A program made the translations under genes and the position numbers. Shown here one piece after another: positions 26,096-37,900 of a stretch of 64,000 nt of DNA. Source of the DNA: Orthonyx spaldingii. Its lineage: Eukaryota; Chordata; Aves; Passeriformes; Orthonychidae. The notes beneath the pieces were generated by a model that was given only the letters and a program-made list of their open reading frames with translations, made no database searches and was not told the origin of the DNA. Positions within the stretch are counted from its first letter, which is position 1, and every line of letters begins with the position of its first letter. The stretch is taken from NCBI GenBank assembly GCA_013397795.1, contig VZTJ01002531.1:62001-126000 (forward strand), given 5' to 3'.

Positions 26096-29000
26096 TGAAA
26101 GGGCCTCTTTGGGAAGTGGGTGAATTCACAGCCCTGCCTTGGGTGGTTTATGGGAGCTGAGTAGCACTTAGGGCAATTTGGAAGATGATGCTGTGGCTCG
26201 TTTACACAAGCAGCTTGCTGCACACTGTGTCAGGGTGGGGAAGCAACAGTGCAGTCTTACCACGTGCGTGGTTTTAGAGGGTTTGAAGAGCAGTTTTGTG
26301 GCTACCTCAACTTTAAATTCAGTGTGATACACAGCGCTTCTGCCAGCATATGCTGAAATCCTGTGATGAGCGTGCTATAATTAGGAAGCTTAGTTGAAGA
26401 ACTGGGTGAAGGAAACACTTGCCTTCCTTAAGCATAGAGGATTTGTCAAAAATCAAAGTGTTCCCTAACTTGCTGTGAATTCCTAGGAGGATTTCATGAT
26501 AGGCATCTTGGGTTAAATGTAAAGGAATATACTGAAAGGGGGAGGGGGACAGTTGTTTCTGTTGTAATGGGTGAATGCCATAAAATCCTCCAAAATGCAG
26601 CATTTTGAAGGAGGGGTTTCGCTTCTTTTTCCATCTCTCATCGCATCTTAGTACAGGAGGATCTGTAAAGCGTGGACTTCACTGTAGGAAATGCATCTAT
26701 TTATCACTTCCAACCAAATCTAAGCGAGCTGTGTGGATTGTTTTAGTAACACCTAGGAAAAAAATAATTTGTTTTGGAAACCTTAATTCTACTAAATATT
26801 TGCTGAGTGAAGAAAGAATCATATCCAGGCAGGAGTGCATGTGTAACATTTTGCCTCACACTAGGATAATGGCTGCAAATTTCTAGAGCTTCAGGTGTTT
26901 AATAAGGCATTCCCTAAGTCAGCCCAACAGCCAGAGCCAAGAACAGAAGAAGTGCCTGTTCCTGTGATGCTTTTTCCTTCCCTCTCTCAGCCTGTTCCTG
27001 CAAAACACTTCCCTGCTCGCTCAGCTCTGGTCCAGCTCAGTGCCTGTGTTTCTGCTGGGCTCACTGGGGCTGAGCAAGGACCTGGCCATAGGAGGCTGGT
27101 TGATGTATGATTAGAAAATAAGAGAAATCCCATTCTCTCACTACTAGCTCTATATAGATTGTTTGTTTCTTCCAAATACAATTAGATTTGTTACATAGCT
27201 CTTTATCTAGGTTTTTGTTTTGCGTTTGTTTTTTTTACTAAAATAAACCAAGGGCTAGCATTTAATCCTCGTTCAGTACTACAAATATTTCAGTCCACTG
27301 GCCAGAGAAGAAGTTACTGAATTTAGATAAAGATATTCAACATTGTATTTATCTTAACTCAGTAACAACGGTCACTTTCAGGAATGTCTAGAAAACTGTG
27401 TTACCTCTCAATATTTCCATTATCATTGAACTCTTCTGTGTATTTTGTCTCCTACAGAAGAGGAAACTTTTTTTTTTAAATTTTTAATGGGTGTCCTAGG
27501 AGAACAGACTTGGCAGGAGCAGCAGTGCTGACTGTCTGGAGGACCTTGGTCTGTAAGAGAGAGCAGCAGATGGTCTAAGGGAATATATATTAAAACAGAA
27601 CAACAAAAGTCCTGGACAGGAGACTTTGTTGTTGACATTTGATGTTGTTTATTGACCTTGTCTAGTGAGATTACAATCTCTTCAGCACAGGAACGAAGTC
27701 CTACGTGTTTGTGCAACCTTAGCACAATGGGGGCCCCATCTTTCAAAGGGATCTTTTGGATGATGCGGTTATTTAAATAAATGGTGGTGATAACAATGTT
27801 CATTATGTCTGGTTTTAGCTGTTGTGAAGGTTCCTTGAGCAAAGAGAGGCGTGCCTGAAGTAGAACAGCAACATTTTAAGTGAAATGAGTAAAATCCCCG
27901 TGATCCCTTGCATGTGTTGCTTTCTAATTGTCTGTGTGTTTTGTAGATGTTTTTGTACCACTCCGTTTTATCCAAGTGTGTATAAAACCACATCAGAGAT
28001 TTTACAAGGGTTCATATCAGTGCATTTTGTGATTTATACTCAGTAGTAAAGATGATGACTGCCAGAGGTTTTTTGGTTTTATATAATCCTGGTTTTGCAG
28101 CCTTGTAATTCACTTGCTGTCTGTTTTGCAGTGCAGAGCAGTGATAAAAACTTTGCACATAAACTTGTTTGACTTTTCCTTCTCTACACATCATGGAATC
28201 ACAGCTGTGGGGGTGGCCATCCCTCCTCTGCATGGTACCTGCTCGTTTTCCTCCCAGGCACTGATTTCTGGTAGCCTTGGTTTGGTTTGGTTTGGGTTTT
28301 TTTTTCTCAGGTTTCAGTATTACAAATGGAATTGAAAGACAGGGTAAAAAGAGATGCATTTGGTTACGTATGGCTGTGCTGTGAAAAATGCAGGTCGTTT
28401 GTGTCTAGAAAATGGGTCAGGTTTTAATTGCATTGTCAAGGGTAGTTAATGCTTAAACAGTTTTCTTCTCAATATAAAAGGGAACAAAAATGGATCTGCT
28501 ATTAACTTTTTCTGTCTTTTCTAAAATTAAAGTATACATGTATAAACCTAAAGTACAACAGGTCTAGAAAGCCCTACAAACGTTTAACTACTTGCAAGTG
28601 CTCTCAGTTTTCTCTTTGACAAAATGAGCTATTTTTGTTTTTCAGTACTGTGTCTTGTGTCATATCGACAGTGAGCTTTTTCCTCATCCGAGTGTTGCTA
28701 TGCTGAACAGACCAGTTTGCCTTACCTGAGGCAGAAAAGAACATTTCCTGTATATTCTGAGTAGCTTTTCTAGCAGATTAAGGAGCTGAAGTTGAAGTCC
28801 ACGATCAGTTGACAGTGCTGCCTCATCCTTGTGCCTCGGACTGCCTTCCATACCCTGTACTCCACGTTTGCCCTCAGCATTATCCAGAGGTTGTGTCCGT
28901 GAATAACCCTGTCTGCTTTTCTTGCTGTGGTGCACAGGGTCATTGGGTTTTGCTCTTTTCTTAACTGCAACTCAGGTGAAGAACGTGATGACAAAGGATT

Positions 29001-30835
29001 TATTGTTCCTGTGGTTATATAACAGGATAGTCAGTGACAATAATTTCAGTTAATTAGGTTAAATTCAGCGGAAAGGCAGCTTCTGTGGCATCTTGGAGGG
29101 AGAATCCTCTTACCAGGAGATCCACCTTAGACTGTGGAGTCTGTGGTTTGTCTGGTGGAAATTCAGTCCCTCAGCACTGTCAGGGAACCTCGTGGGAAAA
29201 CATGCTACTTACAAATGGGTGTTCATCTGTCAGCAAAAGGGGTAACGTGTCCATGGTTTGTTAGATTTTTTTTTATTTTTTTTTTTCCCTGTGATTTGAA
29301 GAAGCTTCTGGTGTGGATTTTTTTCAGTGATGTATAGGAGGCAGAACTTACTAGAAGACAACTTGTCTTCATTTCCATAACATACCCAAACCTCTAAATT
29401 TGATCCCTGTTTCTATTAAAGATTAATTAAACCATAAAAAATCATGTCAAATGTCCTTCCTTCTGTAAAGCCAAGTTTGCCTAGGATAAGTGTAACTAAA
29501 AAGAAAAAAAGAATTAAAATGAAAATAATGTTTTCCTACTGCTGATAGTGTCTGCAAGTTTTAATATGAGTGTTGCAAGTAAAATGATTTGGAATAGGAG
29601 AAAAATCAGAGGATGGGACCTAGGTCTTGACTTGGTACTGGTTTTGTATAAAGCAGGTGGTGTGAGAGTGGTTGTGGTGATAGAGCTACAGAGGCAGAAC
29701 TGCTTATTGGTTGCTGGCCTCCAGTTTTTATTCATAACTCTAAGACATGGATTCCTACAGCTGTTGCTTGAGTGAAATTTGCTGATAATGGAGACTTTCA
29801 CTTAGCTGGTCAAGCCCACTCTAATCCTGAAAGTTTTTAAACAATTTCCTTAAGGTTTAAATATTTTCAGTATATATAAAGAAAAAGCCCATCAGGGGAT
29901 GGATGAAACTACATTCATCTTTTCTTTCTTACCTTCTTTTCAAGTACCTTGCTGCTTTTTTGCTTACAAGTGTGGCAGTTATTAGAAAAAATAAAGTGTA
30001 CAGTAGATATAAAAATAGCCCACATGATGAAAGTGGCTTTGACTCCCAGCTTTGTATTTGTCTCTTGCAGATTTTGTTTCCTTTTCTTGATTTTTTTCTT
30101 TCCCTTGTTTTTTAATAGTTACAGTGCTAAAGTGAATTTTAGTATAAAAAGAAAATTTAGGAAATGGAAAACCACAGACAATCCTGTTCCCAGACAGCAA
30201 ATGATGATCTTAATAACTCAGGATTCTCTTCGCTCCCCTCGGATTTAAAGGTGAATTGGCAACGTGCAATATTAGTTACAGCTACAATTGATTTCTTTGT
30301 ACAGGTGCTTTGGTATGCATAAATACATGAGAAATTAAACAGCTGGCACAGGCCTCCTGGTTTTGTGTAAATCTTAAGGCAAGGAGGATGAATTTTAACA
30401 GTTTTTGCAATATTCAAAGAGCTAGCTGTAGAAGGAAGTTCTGTAAATGACATTATTAGGAGTGTGCTTCTGCAAGCTGATGGGAAGTGATGTGGTTTTG
30501 TACAGAAAGCTGAGCAGCAATGATTACTGTGTTTCTCTTCAAGTCTGTCTTTCAAACATTCCTGAGAATTCCAAATTATTCTGCTGTAAAACTGTAAAAA
30601 TAGATTGTTATCCACTAAAACATGAGCACGGGTCACCTCTTGTTGAGGGGATGGTGTTCCCTAGTCTTAAGTTTGTTTCAAGAGCTGTTTCTATGTAATT
30701 CTGTCTCCATTTCTGTTTTCTGTCCATGGAAGACATACCTGAAACAAAGAGTCCTGCTTCTCTCTCAGCAGAAGGCTTGAGGCAATTTAGTGTGTGTGTT
30801 GGCAGGGTTTCTCCTGCCAGCTTTCCATCTTCACT

Positions 30836-30857
30836 GAGCATCCTCTGCAGGATGCTC
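30836..30857. repeat. Perfect 9-bp inverted repeat (hairpin)
   Basis: GAGCATCCT at 30836-30844 and its exact reverse complement at 30849-30857 flank a 4-nt CTGC spacer. A second small inverted repeat (GGCAGG / CCTGCC, 30801-30806 and 30813-30818) lies just upstream. No run of T or other feature suggests a specific function. Confidence 0.75.
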
Positions 30858-31510
30858 TTTTTTCCACTCTTCTGCAGATAGTGTCAGGCATCTGGAGAGA
30901 GAAAGCGAGGAGAAGTGTTTTCAGGGCAAATTACAAAAGCTTAACTTGAAGAAAACTCAGCGGAATAGGCCCAATTCTTTAAAAATGTAACTCGCCTCTT
31001 CCAAAGTCCCCACCGCAGTCTAGTTTTGCCAGAGTTGTCCTCAGCTGCATCATTTGCAAAATCTGCAGAGAAGATGTGTTCAGTGGTGATTGTGCTTTCC
31101 TTGGTTTTGCCATGATAGAAGAGAAGAAACAGGAGAAGCTGTGTCAGTAGAAGCCACATCTGAAGTCTGTGCTCCCTCTCGGTGAGCTGGTGGTCACTGG
31201 GGGCTGGGGCTGCACCAGTTTGGTTTTATGCAGGGTATCTTATGCAGGTGCAGACACCCCTCCCCACTGATGGATAAGGTATATTGTTTAGGAGTTTTTC
31301 CACTTTGTTGGTGACTCTTGCATTTAAATCCAGTCTAAAGATGGAGTAGTACATTGTGTTGCATCTCACGGTGCACAGCTTGTAGTACCGGCAATCCAAG
31401 CCAGTCTTTCTCTGGGAAATAATAAAATCAGATCCAGGAATTTCTTATTGCCATCTCCTGGACACTCACTCCTCCCAGCATCACTGTGTCCAGTGTATTA
31501 CTTAACTCTG

Positions 31511-31537
31511 CCTTTTTTTTTCTTTCCTCCCCCCCAG
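31511..31537 (+). other. Strong isolated splice-acceptor-like site
   Basis: Twenty-five consecutive pyrimidines (31511-31535) end in CAG at 31535-31537, a stronger polypyrimidine tract than most real acceptors in this window. Downstream within about 100 bp I see no good donor, but an AATAAA occurs near 31593, so a short alternative terminal exon is conceivable. The sequence could equally be a decoy acceptor or simple low-complexity DNA. Confidence 0.3.
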
Positions 31538-31599
31538 TTTTCTTTTGCATAAACTTCTAGATGGAAAAATGTTTGCACTAGCTCATGCGATGTAATAAA

Positions 31600-31990
31600 G
31601 GCTATTAAAATCCAACATGGCTTTTGTACGTATAGTTGCCTATAATGAAAGTTAGGTATTAATTTGGGAAGGCACACAATAGGGGTATTGTAATTGAGCA
31701 GTGGCTGACATGTCGCTCAAAACTCAAAGTAGGTTGTACTATAAATATAGTCTCTTGTTTTGCAATTGACATTTTGCTAGTGGGTGGCTAATTTGAAAGG
31801 AAATAGACCAGTGATCTAATATTAATAACTAATTAATAGTTATGTGGATATTTTAAGTCTATTTTTCTGCTTATTTATAGGCATGTATTATTCATCTGTG
31901 CTGTGTATCCTTCTTTGCGTGTATGTTTAATTCTGAAACTTTCGCTTTGGTAACATTCAGGCTTTGCAATCAAAAGCTTGATAGCAAAGT
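31600..31990. promoter_or_regulatory. Possible conserved non-coding element
   Basis: An AT-rich block without repeats that holds TATAAATA at 31740-31747, homeodomain-type TAATTAAT at 31830-31837, and a 7-bp inverted repeat ATAACTA / TAGTTAT with a 5-nt spacer (31825-31843). The density of such words resembles intronic enhancers, but chance occurrence in AT-rich DNA is a real alternative. Confidence 0.2.
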
Positions 31991-34024
31991 TGGTATGTTC
32001 TTCAAACCCACTTTTTGAGGATGACAATTTCAAAGTAATAACACTTCAGCTACTGAGGGAAGTCTCCCTCTTGAAGCAAGGCGCAAGAGGAAAGCCAGGG
32101 ATGCATTGTCTACATCTCACCTTCATTTGTGAGTCCTAAATCAGCATCACTCCTGTGTGTTTTCCTGTGTGTAAAGTAGAATACAGAGCAGTTTTCAGGC
32201 CTCCACCAAAAGCGTGTAGCTCGTAGACAAACTGAAGAGGCATAAGATAAGAAGCAGCATCTCACAAGCAGCTCGGTCCTTTGGGATCAGAATAAAACAT
32301 ACATTCAAGTGCTTGTTGCTTCTCACAGCATATGTGTTACTATACCAAAGAGATGTGATGTTCTTGTTTGCTCTGATGGGACAGACTTCAACATAGGTTT
32401 TTGTCTCTTCTACCTATTCCCCCTGCCTCCTGCCTTCTCTCTCACATTCAGATTTATCTGTAAATTAATAAGCATGTGTAATACTTGTCCTTTTAATGAA
32501 TTCTTAATTGAATTGATAATGAGGCAGGAAGACTATGTGAGAGATTCATTGTACTTTGTGTATGCTTGATATTTTTAGATCTGTTTTGTCACATATCCAA
32601 ACATTTTAAAATGTATTCCACCAAACTGCATAGAGCAGTGCTGTGCTATCTGGACCTTGACTGCTAGCTGTGGAAATTGTGTGCGTTGTCTTTGCATCTC
32701 ATCCCTCTTGTGTGAATAACTTTGCTGTGAGTGCTCAAGGAACAAAAATCGTTTCCCACTATCTATAGAGTTTGCATTACTCATTTAGCTACTGTCCTAG
32801 GAGGTTTGAGCTGTGTCCTAGAAAGTGTTTCCCACTGTTGGATTAAAGCCCTGCTGCAGTTACCTGTGGAACTCACCTGTTGGTGGAAGCACCCACAGTC
32901 CCTTCGACCACACACTGCATCTTCTGCATTAAGGTCTTCTCAGCATTTGTTGCAGGTGTGAGGAAATGCCCACATTAGCAGCAAATGTCGAACAACAAAA
33001 GCAGATACAGCGTTCTGCCTTTTAACACCCTGGCCTGCAGAGGGTGTGGGTTGCAGATGTTTGCTTGTTGCAGGGCATGGCATTGATGATAGAGGAAACG
33101 GTGTGGGGCTTTAAGCTTTCACAGCCAAATTGGCTGTGCCTTTCCAAAGGAATGGGCTGAGCTCTTTTGTATTTGGTCTCCCCAAAGCTGTGTCTGTATG
33201 TTTCAGCATAGTCCACAGTGTCATTGTTGTGAAACATAAGAGTTGTGGATAGACAGACTCCCGGAAGCAAGCTTCCTCCTTCCATTTTCTTGCATATATC
33301 CAGAGATTGCAGTTTCAAAGTGCTTTTCTTTCTTTGCTTGTGGTTTTTTGGCAGGACGTTCTTTTTCCTGGCCCTTAGGTACTTTGCTGTGCAGAGGGCA
33401 GCTCTGGGCAGAGAAACAATCCCAAACAACTCGTGTCACTGATGCAGGGATCTTAGCTGGGGAGGTTGGCGTTTTAAGCATCGCTTGGGATCCCAACCAT
33501 TTAAAGAAGTGCTTGAGGTTGCTGTGCATTGATAAAATGCAACTGGCGGTGTTTGTCCAGGTCAGAGGACAGAGCTGACACCAGGAATGCACTTGCCTGT
33601 ACTGGTGCTGAGGGTTGTGTGTGGGGGCAGATAACGGGGCCCATATTTAAACTCTGCAGGACATGTGAAGTTTGATTTCTCCAATTTCTCTAATTTCAGA
33701 ATTGGTTTGAGGCACGTTGGAAGTGACTGTCAGAGGGTTGTTTTGAAGTTTTTGTCCCTGTGTATTTTTCTGACTCTTTCTGCGTGACAGTACATATTTT
33801 TATTTTCAGTTCCCTGTGACTCAGGGAATCTTTTGTCTATATATATGTTTACTTCAGGCAGTATTTAACATAGCCCTGTTGATTTTCATGTAATAATGAG
33901 AACCCATCACAAAGTGCACTCTTAATCTGCCAAGATTTATAGACATTTTAAGATTCTCTAGCAATAAAAAAACCCTCTTAATACTTAAAAAAGTTGTAGA
34001 AATTCTCTTGTATTTCAAGTGTTG

Positions 34025-34092
34025 ACGTGATGGTGTTAGGTCATAAGTTGAACTCAATCTCAGAGGTCTTTTCCGACCTAAATGATTCTGTG
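34025..34092 (+). mobile_element. CR1 LINE 3' tail, + orientation, diverged
   Basis: The segment matches the CR1 3' end pattern: GTTGAACTCAATCTCAGAGG, then TCTTTTCCGACCTAAATG, ending in one 8-bp terminal unit ATTCTGTG at 34085-34092. It is shorter and more diverged than the copy at 23476, so it is probably older. No coding part remains. Confidence 0.8.
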
Positions 34093-34612
34093 GCAACTTC
34101 AGTGTTTTCTCCTCTGTGAAAAGCATATCTGCATCTGGGCAATCCTGCTTGCCCTTGTAATATTACTTGCTAATCTTTTGTATTGAAAATAGTAAACCAT
34201 GTTTGTCAAATAACATAGCAAGTCACAAAACTTCAAGCATCTTAAAAATTACCTGTGTGTCTGTCCTGGTAGTGCACTGGAAGTGTCCGTCAGACACTGG
34301 GAATATTGAGCAATGGTTCCATACAAGGTTCTTGTGTCTTGAGCTGCTGGTGATCCACCAGTAAATGAAAGGAACTTCACATCTGCCCTGTGAAGGGTTG
34401 TGAGCAGGAGCAATAGACAGGTCATGTGTTAGAAGTAAAGAAGTAAAATTTGTGAGTTACTCTCACACATACATGAGTTTTGAAGTATGGAGTTTTTTAA
34501 TGTCTGGGATCCTTGTTTGGTTGGGGTGTATAGACTTGGAATACAATCTTCCATCTGAATGGATTTTTGACTGGTTTTGTTTGAGTTTGTCTTATATTCC
34601 TTAAGTATCTTG

Positions 34613-34805
34613 CTAGTGCTGCTTTTTGAGGTTTTGAGGTGGTGTTTTCCTACACGAACACACAACTTTCTGAGTAGCACCCCAAATAAGTATCCTTTTG
34701 CAAACACTNCTAGTGCTGCTTTTTGAGGTTTTGAGGTGGTGTTTTCCTACACGAACACACAACTTTCTGAGTAGCACCCCAAATAAGTATCCTTTTGCAA
34801 ACACT
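34613..34805. repeat. 96-bp exact duplication around a single N (likely assembly artefact)
   Basis: Positions 34613-34708 and 34710-34805 are identical 96-bp copies separated only by one N at 34709. An exact copy on each side of a one-base gap is what results when two contigs with overlapping ends are placed next to each other without being merged. The true genome probably has one copy. A genuine recent tandem duplication is possible but less likely because of the N. Confidence 0.9.
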
Positions 34806-34965
34806 TTTTTCCCCCCCTCTCATATTATTAAAGGCCCATTGAGTCTGAAAATTAAGTAATGTAGCTTCCTGCAAACATGCATATTTTTCAGCATAATTGG
34901 AAGATATTTTGGATTACTGTCTTTAGGCCTGTGGAGCCAAGAACCCAATTATAGACCTGGTTAGA

Positions 34966-34977
34966 ACACGATCGTGT
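34966..34977. repeat. Perfect 12-bp palindrome with retained CpGs
   Basis: ACACGATCGTGT reads the same on both strands and holds two CpGs, with further CpGs close by at about 34980 and 35023 in an otherwise CpG-poor intron. It may be a binding site for a dimeric factor, but nothing confirms this. Confidence 0.5.
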
Positions 34978-37900
34978 GCGTTAGTCAGATTATAACAAGA
35001 ATCCAATAATGTAAAACTGCTGCACGACAAATTAGTTTGTATAGATTTTGACAGTTGTTGCCTTTAATAAACTAAATTATTAAGCAATACACAGCTGCAA
35101 TGCTTGCGAAATTGAAGAAAAATAGACTCTTATTTCCCTGTCAAAATCTTTTCCATTGAGCAGGACCGCGGGCGTGCCTAAGTCTGGTTTGAGTTGTTCA
35201 GTTGACTTCGTGAATCCATCTGTCCCCCAATGATTTTGTTTCTGTGAGTAGATGAGAGACAGGTTACAAGAGCTATGTTTAAGACTTTGTCAGGCACCTT
35301 CTTTTTAAGGCTAGTGCTGACATTCGCAGTTGCAATCATTTGGGCTGACACTTAGTAAGCTAAGATTTGGGGGTTAATTGTAATTTATGAATAAATGGTG
35401 GCTAGATTAATGCTGCCTGCTTATTTTCACTACAAACCTGAGCCAAGAATTTACCTCGAGTCTCAAGGCAAGAGCCATCCATGTGGTAACTCCATGTACC
35501 AATTGAATTGGATCTCTGAAATCCAAGAACCTGTCGTTCCCTGGAGTAACGTGTTACTACAACACTATAAAATAAAGCAGAATCTACTACATTCTTTCAA
35601 TCAGGCTATTCAATCAGTAGCTTTTTTTACACTTTTCTGTCCTGAGCTATGTTCCAAGTACAGGTTTGAGAACCACTGTGGCTGCCAAGTGGCATTTGCA
35701 TGACTTGTGCTGGCAAGTCTCTATTTTAGTGATAAGGACTTTAATTAGATATGACCTAATTACAATACAACCTGCTTTTGGTCCAGTTTAGGACCAAGTC
35801 TCAGTATTTTTACATGCATTTCCAAGCAAATTAAAGCCCAGTTTGAGGTACCTGCTCCATCCCAGCTACGTGATACCTATTCAAAAGGAGCTGAGACTCC
35901 AGCAGTACACGGTCACTGGCCTGCAGTTTGGAGCTTTCCTTTCACAGTCCAAGAGCTGCAAGGGCAGACCTTATTTCTGAGTGTCCTTGGCTGCTGTCGC
36001 TTGCGGTGTTTCAGCTCTTGCACTTTTCTCCTGGGAGAACATGATGGCACTGACTTAATGGGGGTAAATGGAAAGATGAAGGCTGCTCGTTTTCTCTGCA
36101 TGGTGAGGGTGAATCTCTGGTCATGAATTCAGAGGCAGGCACGAAGTACGGAGCAGCCTTCTGCTCTTGGAGTGCTGACAGTGATGATGGTTGATGGCGT
36201 AAAATAAAGCTGCTGGAGATTGTGTAGAACGGCAAGGGAGGAAAGGAAAAAAAGAAAAATATATTTATTTGCAAATTCTAAAATGGTAAAATGGAGGATT
36301 TTTACGAATGAGAAAGATGACCATGTTTACAGTGCTTTTGAGTGGATTACAATTTGAAGGGTGGTTTTTTTGGAAAAAGAGCTGCAAGCTCAAGAGATCT
36401 TTTTTAATGAGTATGCAAAATAGTGGCTGTACTATTTGCAACACCAGTCATGAAAACAGTACTGTTGGAGGCAGCCTTTAAAAGTTAAATAGTTCTGCCT
36501 TCCAGTTTGGTAAAAAGTATTCCTGTGTTTGACTTTTTTCAATAAGCATCTCCTTATAAAACTTACACTCTACTTGGCTTAAAGAATTTATTACAATCAG
36601 GCCAAAGAATTGGAGAATATCTGTCAAATAGAAAGAATGAGAATTTCAGCATCTTGTGTCCAAAATAGTTGTACATACTTCTTGCTTCCTTTATGTGCCC
36701 TTGGCAGTCCATCAACTGTAAGACTTTTTGAGCACCATTGATGTACTCTGAAAATATCCTCGGCACTTCATAAATCGTTAAGAGGATGAATTATGGAAAT
36801 GACAGTGGATAAGGAAAAGAAGCAAAGATGCACATCCTCTTGGGACATTGCCTTGAGGCTGGTGTCATTTGTTGGTTGGATGGTCTTTGAAATAGAGGCA
36901 TTAGAGGGAATAAGATGTAGCGAGCAGATCAAATATCTCATCTGTAGTCATACTCATCACACAGAAAGAAAACAACATCAAATATTATTAACAGGTGGTC
37001 TAGTGGGAAGACAGCAGTAAACAATACTTCCTAAAAGTGGATAATTTCTCTCTCCCTGATGGGCCACATTCAATGTATAAAATTCACATCAGTATTTTTT
37101 ATGACCACATAATTTACTTTTCTGTCTTGTTTTCCCTAACTATATGTGACTTAAAATCAAAACAAGCAAAAACCCTAGTCAGTCATTAAAAAAAGAAATC
37201 TTACTTGTTTGTTTGCTGAAAAACAACTTTTGATTATTTTTTTTTCAATTTGAAAATTGAGACTTAAGTCCCAATCTAATAGCATCAGGGATTTCATTTA
37301 AAAAGAAATGGAAGAGAAGAAAAATCACAAAAGGCTGTGGAAAAAACCCCACCCATGGAATGGGTAAATGGACTCCGTGCTGATCAAGGAGCACGCTCTA
37401 GTGGCAGATTAATCCAGCGTGGCCTTCTCGGGTGCCCATCCTCCACCTTCACTGATATTAACCAGCTTCTTCAAGTAACATTTTCATAGAATCTTTTAAA
37501 ATTTGCCATTTATGTTGCTGTCCTGTGCCAAAACAAGTGCAATGTGTTTACGTGTGGCATCTTCACATGTATTGGTGGTAGTAAGATGAAATTCCTGCTC
37601 TCTAATTATTAATTTTGCAGTGGGGAAGTATATGTCTATTTTTGCAGATGGTTTTTAAATGCATAGATATTTTAAACTGCAGAGGGAAAGATTTCATGCT
37701 CACGATGCACAAATTCTTATGGAGTGTGAGCATTTTAGTAACAGACACAGTTGTTAAGCTTGCCTGTTAGCATCACGTAAAATGTTGGGTTCTCAAAATC
37801 CTGCACATTTTTGCAGTGTTTTCTGTTCTCGTCCTCTCCCTGAGGCTGGCAAATCTCTTTAGTCCTTCCTCTCTCGTTCAGCTTTTTTTTTTTCTGTAAT

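Larger units (their letters stand above)
23567..34024 (+). other. TBL1XR1: TBL1XR1 5' intron, second part
   Basis: No coding exon or RNA gene was recognised. Content of note: a motif-dense AT-rich stretch at about 23640-24420 that includes GACTTAATTACGTAAATTGC; a 22-23 bp tandem duplication at 26051; three TTTGG units at 28281-28295; hairpins near 30800-30857; a strong but partnerless acceptor at 31511-31537; and an AT-rich possible regulatory block at 31600-31990. Open frames (up to 159 codons) overlap on both strands and have no recognisable domain. Confidence 0.5.

Noticed and set aside
30157..30636. 159-codon minus-strand frame
   Set aside because: Length is within chance for 64 kb of six-frame reading; no domain and overlapping frames on the other strand.
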